A DNA stretch of 64,000 nucleotides from contig NC_088099.1 in the NCBI RefSeq assembly GCF_036370855.1, positions 143,051,017 to 143,115,016 on the forward strand. The letters run 5' to 3'. Under the pieces are notes generated by a model. It saw only the letters and a list, made by a program, of their open reading frames with translations, made no database searches and was not told the origin of the DNA. This stretch comes from Dromaius novaehollandiae (taxonomy: Eukaryota > Chordata > Aves > Casuariiformes > Dromaiidae). Both the position numbers and the translations under genes were made by a program. Positions 55,121 to 64,000 of the stretch are shown here, piece after piece (position 1 is the first letter of the stretch; each line of letters starts with the position of its first letter).

Positions 55121-58100
55121 CAGCATCCCGCACCGAGCACCCGCCACACAGCTGGAGCGTTGCACTGCTCCCGAAACGGGCACGTCGTCTGTCTCGGGTG
55201 AATACGTCAGGGCAAACCTTCCAGTAAGAGAGGTCTATTAGAGCCAGTGAATCAATGGCAATTAAACACCCACCGAGCAAAGTGAAGTGTTTGATGGCAG
55301 AGCTCTGCGCAGTGTGCAGAGGTGGAATTATTCACCAGGAAAAGGCTTCCAGAACCCGAGGCATTTCTGTGAACAAAATACGGCAAAATTTCTCACTTTA
55401 GAGGCAGAACTGAGCAGTGAGGAAATGCACCTGTGATTAGCGCCCTCTGAGAACAGAATCATCACTGTGACTCTGCCTCACATACAGCTTTTTTAAAGCT
55501 TAACCTTAGAAGCAAACACTGGAAATTAAATCAGTTATTCAAGCGTTTAATCTAAGTCTAATCTGGAAAACGTAGTTGAAATCCAGGACGATATTAGCCA
55601 CCTTTTTACTGCTGAATTTATCGTGCCATCGGATCTTGTTGCACGGCAGGAAACCTTGGTGGCAGTGGTAAGGGTCTTCCAAGTTATTTTGAAATGTCTC
55701 CAGATGTCTGCAAGGAATTATGTTTCCCTTACTCTCCCGTTTAAAACACAGACGCACCTCTGGTTTTGTCCTCCTGCTTGTGACTCGGAGGCCACGAAGA
55801 CGAAGCCAGAGGCTCCCCGCGAGCCCCGCCCCCACCCACCCGCTTGCATTTGGATGGCAGCCCTCCTGGGGGGAAACGGGGGGGGCAGCGGTGTGCGCCA
55901 CCCCCCAGGGGAGCCGCTGGCTGCGGCGATCCGTGGGGCACGAGACGGCGCTGGGGTGCCGCGCGGCTCCAAGGAGGCCCAAGGGCTCGGCCGGGGATGG
56001 AAAGAAGGCTGGAAAAAATACTCATTTTCCTTGTGGTCTGGGGAACAATAATTTCCATTACTGCAGAAGTGTTTGTGGGAGGCTCAGCTGCTGTGCAAGT
56101 GAACTAATACGTATTTTGCAAGAAAAGGGGTCCCGAGACGGGGCTGCTCGCCGGGAGCCGGCCGCGCACGGGGCTGGGACCAGGGCGCGGAGCAGGGCGG
56201 CCGCGGCAGCTCGGCCTGCCGGGCTTTCTCCCGCGGTGCTTCCCCGCCCGGCAGCGCCGTTTTGGGGCTGCCTTAACCGGGGAGGAGCGCGGCGGCAGGG
56301 CGAGTGCCGCGGTGCGGACGTGGCGCGCGGGGGAGCCGGCCGGGAGGCGTCGGCCGGCGCCTGGCCTGGGACGTGCGCGCCACATGCCGAAACATACGGT
56401 ATCCCCCGGCAGCTCACCGCTTTGGCTGTAAATAGATGATTCATGCGTCTGCTTTGGCAACAAACTTCTGTCACCAAGGAAACACTTGCAAGCTGTCAGA
56501 GAAGTTATAACACAAAATCAGGTCAAGAGACATGACGAGCGAATGACTGTAGGTGTCACAGGCTGGCGCTACCTGCCGCGCTGCACCGCGGCTGGACCCC
56601 GAGGGGAAGTCGCCTGCGGCCGCAGGGGTTAACGCTCAGACGGAGCGAACGCCTGGGGATGTGTCTCACGGGGTAACAGAGCGTATCGTTCAGGGCTTAC
56701 ATGCCGTCTTTTCCAGGGATATTTTGGTCTGGAACGTATTCTGTTTTCGCTGGAAGAAAATTTGATGCTTAAGCAAGGAGAAGGGAAGAGCGGAACGCTT
56801 CCCCAGCCGTCTCGCTGTGCTCGTGAGAGCGTGCTGGCTAAACTCGCTAGCACGCACACGCGCTATGTTGTGATATAAGTCAAGCAATAAAAATGCAAAA
56901 CGCATTGAATAATTCAGACTCTTCATTAGGATAGCCCGGCTTGGATGAGACTTGGTGCTTGCTTGTGCGTTCTCCTGTGAAAGTCAAAGCCGTTTCCTTG
57001 GAGGGAGATTCGGCTGTCCCCACTATTCCACCTCTTTTTGGGGGTGTCAGGGGATAGCGAGGTGTTAGTGCAGTGGTGACCGCAGGGCTAAACTGCTGCA
57101 GCGCTGCCCAGGAGCCCCTCTGTGCCGGCGGCGGCGGCAGGGCCGCGTGCACCCCTGCCACCCCTGAGCATCCCCAGGGCTGTGCAAGGCTCCCGGCGCG
57201 CTGAGCGTTTGAGGTTCATAGCCTCTCCTCGGCTCGTCTCCTGGAGGCTTACAGCGCGTTCAAGAGGGACTAACATTTGTCAAGTCTGTTTTTTAAAATC
57301 TTCACAAACTTATCATTTCATTAATGCAGTCTGGGCTGAAATCCATCAAGTTGTCACCATTTAGTGGTGAATCCTGTGATCTCCAAAGCGATCATTGGAT
57401 GACTGGTGTTTGGCACTCGCTGTGAGCAGAAACCGCAGACATTTTAAACGCTTTTGCTTGGGAGATAGGGCTTTTAGCGTTTAATTGCCTACTTGGCAGT
57501 TGGAAAATACAGCCTCCACCTCCCCGAAACACAGAGCAAAACCGAGCGTATCGCCTGCGGCCGGACCAGAATTACAGAAAACAATGTACGAAGAATGCGT
57601 TAATGGGCTAAAAAGTCAGAATTTCCATTTTCTTAGTGGGGTGGTCAGAAAGGTGACAAGAAGCTCATGGAGCAGACCACGAGGAAGCCTCTCCCGGCTG
57701 CCAGTCCGCCGCCCCTCGGCGTCGGTCCTGTATCGCGTGCAGCGGCAGCAGGCGCTGGGTGACAAATGGGTGGTGTCATCAGCTTAATTAAGACATAATT
57801 CTTGATCAGCTCTAATCAGTGCTCGTTAGATAGCCTTGAATAAGGGGGGAGGGATCGAAAAGGCAGAAGTGAGTGTGAGGTTAGCCAGAGGCAGCCTCGG
57901 TTGTCGCGAACCGGCTGCGGGAAAGAGCTTGCTGCCTTCTGCGGGGCCCTGGTGGCTTTAGTGCGTTTTTCTCCCGGCCGGGCTCTGCGGCGGCTCTTGT
58001 CCCCGCAGCCTTTCCGCCGGGCAGGCGGCGGCCGCCCCGGCTGGGGGAGTCCTGACGAGGTCTCTTATTTCTCGCAAACCCTGGAAGAGGTCGGTCTCGT

Positions 58101-61100
58101 TGCGACTCCCCTCCCCGGCCCGGCCGTGGGCCGTGGTGCGACCTCCTCCATTTCGCTTCACCAGGAAACCATGTCAACAAAATGTCTTGCCGTTTTCTGG
58201 AAGGGAGGGAAAACTCGGCGTCCCTGGTTAATCCTCAAATCAACAAATAGGAAATACTCATCACTGGAGGAAGAAGGAAAAATGAACGGCTATCATCTTT
58301 AAGGCCTCAGAGGAAGGCAGGGTGGGCGGAAGGGACCGCACCAGCCCCACTCGGGCTGCGTGCGTCCTGTGCAGACCCATTTTCACAGCCACTCTTGCAG
58401 CCATGGGCCAGCAGGAAGCGTTTTAAGTCTTCCCATAGGAAAAGCTCCTGAGCAGCTAGCAGTGAAGGGGCAGCTGGTGTGGCTCTCTTCCATTTGTGCA
58501 AGAGACTTTTCAATTCCCTATTTAAGTGTAGCAACAAGTCCGATGAGTCTACAATGAGTCACCAGGCCAGGAAAAAAGCTGCAGGAAGACCGGACTATTT
58601 ATAAAATGCAAAAGAAAGAAAGGAAATATAGTCTACATGCAGCTAGACGTGGCAGGGGAATCCCACTTCTCCCGTGGGACTGTGTATGCCCAGGCCCTGG
58701 AAGGAGAAACTCCCAGGAAGGGGGAAGAGCTGCTGGCAGGACACGGGTGCTGTTTGGGGTGGGTGGGACGGGACACGGACCAGCACGTGCCGCGGAGCCT
58801 CTCAGCCGCTTGGAGAAGGCAAACGTCCTCCTCGGCCTCCTCCTGTGGCTCCCGCTCCTCTACAGCCTTTGCTATGTCTCCACTTGGTAAACCGGCTGCC
58901 GGGAACGTCGGTGGTGCGCTGGAGATGGCCCCGCTGGAGGCTGGCTGGGCACATGGCGCTGAGCAGGACCCGGGAAGGAAGGTGAGGATTTTCCCCAGTC
59001 TCCTGGGGCAGGGACTACGTGCCACTGCCCCGTTCAACGCTTAGGGCCTTCGCCGAAGGTGCTGCTCGGTGATGGGGGCTTTCCCGTGGCACTGGTTGCT
59101 GCAGCCACAGCGAGTGGGATTTCTATATAACCGATGAGATTTAATTCGTTTAAGACTTTACTTCAGCTCTAGTTTCATGAAGTGTTGAATCTGGGAAAGA
59201 AAGAGGATGGATCTTTAGTAATTTCTCTTGAGTCAGTGTGCACAAGGCCAAAAACCACTCAGTGCTGCTTGCGCACAGGATCCTTCACACGCCACTTCAG
59301 GCTTTGAACGGAGAGCGGGGCAACAAGGAAGTGCTGCGGGCTAGAGGACAACTCTTCAGCTAGTGAGTCATTAAAGACATCACCCACACCGGGGTGTTTC
59401 TGGGGAGGAAACGAAGGGATGCCTCGCCGGAGCAGAGCTTGGTGTGCTGAAGCTAGCAGAACTGCCTGCCTTTGTTACCCGCAGCCCTTAAGAAAAAAAT
59501 GGCAAACCATCTGTATGTGCTTAAAGTACTGTTAATACATAATAAACAAAAAAAAAAAAAGAAAAAAGAGAAATGTTCCCGTGAGGGTATTTCAATAGTT
59601 TTCACCGCCGTCATCATTTGAAGCTCTGTAGAAGTGTTAATGGATTTAGGCTTGCAGTCTTCCTGGTGGGAGGGAGACAGGTCCTCAGCAGCATAACATG
59701 CAGCGTTATGCATACATGATGTCTATGCACACACACACGTCGTACATGCACGGCAGCATAACGTCGTAGCATAATTGCTTCACATCTAACCACGTGGGCT
59801 CTGACTCCTGAAAGCATTTGAGCATATGTTGAAGCCATTCAGAAGCTTCCAAAACGAGTTTCAGAGGTTGCTACCATCTCTGCTTCACCTCGGTGCCGGT
59901 CAGGGAAGCCCATGGGAGTTACGCACGGTTTCCAGACAGACCTCGGTGTCGGTATCTGACCGGCCACATGCAGGATTTCCTTCTGCCTTCTCCCACCCTC
60001 GCCCTGCGGTGGCTCTGTGTGGGTTTCCCGGTCTCGCCTGCGCTGACGAGCGCGATACCGACCTGCCGGCGCGGCTGGGTGGCCTCGCGGCGGGGCCTGG
60101 GGCAGGGACCAGGACCGATTTAATGAACGCTGGTGTGAAAGGAAATCTTTACAGCACTGATTACGGTGTAATTTAAGTGCTGGGTTTGAAGTCACAGGAC
60201 TCTCTTAATGTCACAGGAGTCAAACGGAATGTTGCTATTGCTTTACCCTTTCACCTTTTTGTCTGGTCTTTTTGGTAATCCTCGTTTGAACGCCGATTCT
60301 CCTTTTCTGCTTTCCTCACTGCTGCCTGTTTCTTTCTCCTTTCTTTAATGTTAACAAGCAGATTTAGCTCCCCATCCTCTCCCCAGCGGCTCTGCCACCG
60401 TCTGACTTTGCCCTGCCTTCGGTGCATGCTCTCTGCAGGCGGAAGCTGAGCGCTTTGGCACGCTGGATTGTGTTTTAAAGTTTCGATAAACACTGATATT
60501 CGCCATGGCAACAGCACCGATACAATACAGCCCTGAACGCAAATCTTACTCTTAGAGAAAGAAACATAACTATACAGCGTCAGCTGCTTTTTAAACGGCT
60601 GCTGAATCGCAGACGCAATACCTTACAGCAGCTCTTAGCTTGGAGATGTGAAGAGCATCGTCCCGTAAATTTCTTTCCCTCCGAACAAATTTCCCCCCCC
60701 CTTTTTTTTCTGCCAAAGGAGTTAGTTTTCACTGCCTCTTTTGAAGGGCTTTGTGAGCTCTTCCCGCATTGCTCTGTCCCCCTCGTGAAGGCATTGGCAG
60801 GTGGTGGCTGGCAGACGGGCCGGGCCGTGGTGTGCAGCCCCCCGCCGTCTGCCCGCGGCGCTGCCCTGTCGCCCCGTCAGTGCGGCGCCGAGCGGAGCCA
60901 GCCCAGCGCCCGGGCCCGGCAGCAGCCGCTCGTGCACGCGCTGCGGGCGGAAGGAAGGTGCCCGATGTAATCACACGTCGGCCAAAAATTAGTCCAGTAC
61001 TTTTGTGCTCAAATCTGGAAACTTGCTACCGGAGACTTTGAAGTGTTAAACTGAGCAGCGGCGGAGGGCTCGGCTACCCAGAGGATGGATTTCCAAGGCC

Positions 61101-62920
61101 ACACGAGGCACAGCAAGTGCGGAAGCAGCGCTGGGTAATTGGAGCTGCAGCTCTGCTTCCCTGTTATTTACCTATTGATTGGCCACAGCTGAAAATTCAA
61201 CCACGCCTCTGCGTTTTCATTACAGTCCAATTTCTAAGGAGATCTTGGAAAACTCTCCTAACTCTAAGGCCCAGGAAGAAAATTAAATCCCTTTTCTTCT
61301 TTTGTCCCTGCTGCTTCCTTCAAACCAAAGGTGGCCTCCACCCAAGCAGCTTTATGTTCTGATACTTCCCGCGTGGCAGCATCAGGACTGGCTGAGCCAG
61401 CTTGTATTTCAGAGAAAACATATGGTAGTTCCTTTTTTTTTTTTTTTAATATCTGAAATAGTTTTGGCTTTGCGCTGACGTTTGATTCAGAACAAGCACT
61501 TACACAGCTCCCAGCTAAGAGGTGCCTGACAGGGACAACTATTTTACACGCTGGTGTAAGACATGCGAGGTGTCTTCTAGGGCCTCATAAATCTGCCTTT
61601 GGAGATACAGCTTTCAGCAATTTGCTATTTTTAGTGCAGGATTAAGAGAGAACTTACCTGTGTTCACCAGCGGAGACTGCCAGCTGCTATGAATTTGGGG
61701 ACCAGAGCCTGAGCTCTCCTGCCTGGGAAAGGCAGAGGGTCTCACCTTCACGGCTGTGCTTGCCGAGGTCTGCCAGCCACGCTGCTGCTTGCCGATGGCG
61801 CTGGTGTGGCGTGGTGGCTCTTACGTCTCCTGGCTTTCTTGTTGGCTTTGTTCCTGCCATAACCAGAAGCTGCCTGGCTTCGAAGCCCCCGTAGCACTGG
61901 CCAGGCACGGGGCCTGGGTCATGGTGGTGCAGCAGAAGGAGCTATGCAAGGAAGGAGTCCGTAGGGGACAGTGGGGCTGCGCTGGGGCCCGGGGCTAGCA
62001 GGGGTGCGTGGGGCTTGCGGCCCCGGAGATGCAGCTGCAGAGAGGAGCGCTAGCCCGGGGGTGGTGGGTGCGCGGTGGGAGGGGATGTCTCCCAGACGTG
62101 GTAATGTTTTGGAGCAGTGGCTCACCGTGTCCGAAAACTCGGTTCCCTTGGACTATGCAAAGTCTAAAAGCTGTGGAAATGATGGATTTAGCTGTAACCC
62201 TGCTTCCCTCTCTACTGAGGAAATTTTTAACGAGCTTCGTGCAAAAAATCAACACAAATAATGTTTTCCTTTTGTTGTTTTCATCCTCAGCTCTGCTGGA
62301 GCGTGCTGGCGTTCCCCACGCATTCCTGCAGCTGACTCAGGCTCCTGGGAAGGAGAGCCCGGGAGAGACAGCCGGCGCGGGAGCTCGGCTTCCTCCCCTC
62401 GGAAACGCAGAGGTCTCAGCTGGGTGCAGCCCACTGTCGTGCAGAGCCAGAGCCAAAAGCCAGCTCCAAGATGCAGGACTGTCGTTCAGAGGCATCGCTA
62501 TTTCCTGCCCATCGTTCAGTTTAGAGAGGAGTGTACGATAAGAATTGTTATCCAGAAATTGTTTTTCTTGTGTCTGTTCTTCCTTTTTCCCCTTTTGGAG
62601 TTATGAAATCAAGGGCATGAACTCTTCCAGCGGGGAGCTGAGGACTTCTGACAGAAACATCTGCATGTCCTCCGCATGGAGCGATAGGGAGGAAGGGATG
62701 GGGATGCCCCTTAAGGAGGGAGCTGAGAACAGCAAGAGTCGTAGTAGCAGCTTCGCTTTTGCTGCTCTCAAACAGGGAAAGCTGCTGCTTGCAGCTTCTC
62801 TAACATCACCTGCAACCAAGCGGGTCCTGAAGGAGATGGAGTGGGAGTCGCATGTTGGCAAAACCATCCAGAGGGGGGGCAAACACCAGTGTTTTCTGTT
62901 TCCTTTTCTTTTTTCTTCAG

Positions 62921-62937
62921 CCCCCCCCCCCCCCCCC
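62921..62937. repeat. Poly(C) run of 17
   Basis: Seventeen C follow a pyrimidine tract that ends TTCTTCAG, so the junction mimics a splice acceptor. No exon can be supported beyond it. Confidence 0.9.
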
Positions 62938-64000
62938 AAATAGTCCTGAAATCACGCAATACTACTGCAAGGAAGAGGCTGAGGGCAAGGCTGCCAGGGC
63001 AGAAAAGCAGCCTAGATGACATGGGTGTTCAGTGTATTTTGTGTACATGGGAAAGCAGGACCGTGGGGAGAGGGGGCTAGGGCAGAGCTACTGCAGGGAC
63101 TGAGAGGGACTTCTGTAACACGCAGTGTCTCTGCAAAGCAGGTCACGATTGCAACTGCATCTGCCCCTGTGTTAGACCCCCTGAGCTGCCGTGGTGGGAC
63201 AAAATATTGTTTGTCAAGTCTTCCTGAAAAAGGGCCTTTCCTTAGCATTCAGAGCTCCTCCTGTAACCCTGCGTGTGATGTTCGGATGTGTGACAGCCTC
63301 CCTCCTCCCATTACGTTTGCCATGTGACACACTATTTTGCAATTCAAAAAAAAAAATTGGAGGAAAGCTGCTTGTATTAATTTTTCTTTTGGCATTAGAA
63401 AGGCAAGTTGCAATTCTCAGCAGATTGGACTGATCTGATTAAATTCTGAGTGGTTCCTGTGCTAATGGCAGCACTTGAGGTAACTCAGTGGAGAGCCAAG
63501 AAAAGATTGGTTTACTGAGAAATCTGGGAGTTTTATTTTTCAGTCCCTGTAGCTGCTCTAAGAATTTCTCCCCCCGCTTTTCTAAACACTTCTGAATCTA
63601 AATATACTGATTTGAAAATGAAGGCACAAACTCTGAGCTCACCCATCCCTAGCCCTTGGTGTCTCGGCATGATCCCAGTATTTCAGAGAGAAGGTCACTC
63701 CACTTCATGAAGTTAGTCTTTCATCAGTCAAGGACAGGAAAGCCTGGGCCTGATTCTTATCTGTCACCTGGCGTTTCCAAGGGCGTTTAGGGGATCACGA
63801 ATACAACAATAGCCTCTATGGAAGTTTGTTATGGGGGAGTTTTCAAGCTACGGCTGGCCCCCAAAGGCCTGCAGAGCCCTGGTAGTTACCGGGACGCCTG
63901 GATTTACAGAGTTAGTCCTCTAGTGAGGACCTCTTGTCTGTGCAAGTAAAAGATGGAGAGGCAGACCTCCATCCCCCTGCAATGACACTGGTTTCCTTGC

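Larger units (their letters stand above)
54091..64000. other. Intergenic region downstream of KLF10
   Basis: I can support no gene in these 10 kb. CpG-rich patches occur at about 55.85-56.37, 57.9-58.13 and 60.78-60.96 kb, separated by ordinary sequence. Long ORFs in them (up to 239 codons at 55720-56439) have no domain. Two segments look like compact regulatory elements (56.38-56.53 and 60.48-60.54 kb). The window may end before the next gene (ODF1 in the human order). Confidence 0.5.

Noticed and set aside
55720..56439. 239-codon ORF downstream of KLF10
   Set aside because: Low-complexity, CpG-rich translation with an opposing ORF of similar quality and no family resemblance.
1..64000. CRISPR arrays, bacterial operons, integrated viruses or a novel defence system
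   Set aside because: No repeat-spacer pattern, no Shine-Dalgarno/operon structure and no recognisable viral gene; the window is vertebrate with spliced genes.
54091..64000. ODF1 or another neighbouring gene downstream of KLF10
   Set aside because: Expected from human synteny but no matching coding sequence was recognised before the window ends.

Overview
The window looks like nuclear DNA of a sauropsid vertebrate, most probably a bird. It holds two spliced plus-strand genes with GT-AG introns, AATAAA polyadenylation signals and a CpG-island promoter. The gene pair is AZIN1 followed by KLF10, the same neighbours and relative orientation as in human 8q22. Here they lie only about 23 kb apart, much closer than I recall for human, and recognisable repeats are sparse, as in compact bird genomes. 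The species cannot be named from the sequence alone.

Layout: 1-2020 is AT-rich and is probably an AZIN1 5' intron. 2021-2158 is a 5'UTR exon carrying the end of the conserved AZIN1 upstream ORF with its Pro-Pro-Trp polyamine-sensing motif. 10156-23424 holds ten exons encoding a complete 450-residue antizyme inhibitor 1, followed by a 3'UTR with proximal poly(A) signals near 23.9 kb and possible distal ones near 25.8-26.0 kb. About 26.0-46.8 kb is intergenic, with GC-rich, CpG-containing blocks at 28-35.6 kb that hold long but unconvincing ORFs. A strong CpG island (about 46.83-48.79 kb) appears to contain two alternative KLF10 promoters, each with a pair of CCAAT boxes. KLF10 coding exons run from 49330 to 51745 (463 residues, three C2H2 zinc fingers), with a 3'UTR to about 53.03 kb. 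From there to 64 kb is intergenic, with several orphan CpG-rich patches and one candidate ancient retroelement.

The genes are functionally separate. AZIN1 is a catalytically dead ornithine decarboxylase homologue that binds antizyme and raises polyamine synthesis, and its mRNA leader senses polyamines. KLF10 is a TGF-beta-inducible GC-box transcriptional repressor. I found no prokaryotic, viral or CRISPR-like system. The points most worth checking are the PPW uORF, a second AUG uORF that stops one base before the AZIN1 start, an Asn at the position of the mammalian AZIN1 RNA-editing site, a 43-A tract where a branch point should be, a TG-repeat in a 107-bp KLF10 intron, and the dual KLF10 promoters.
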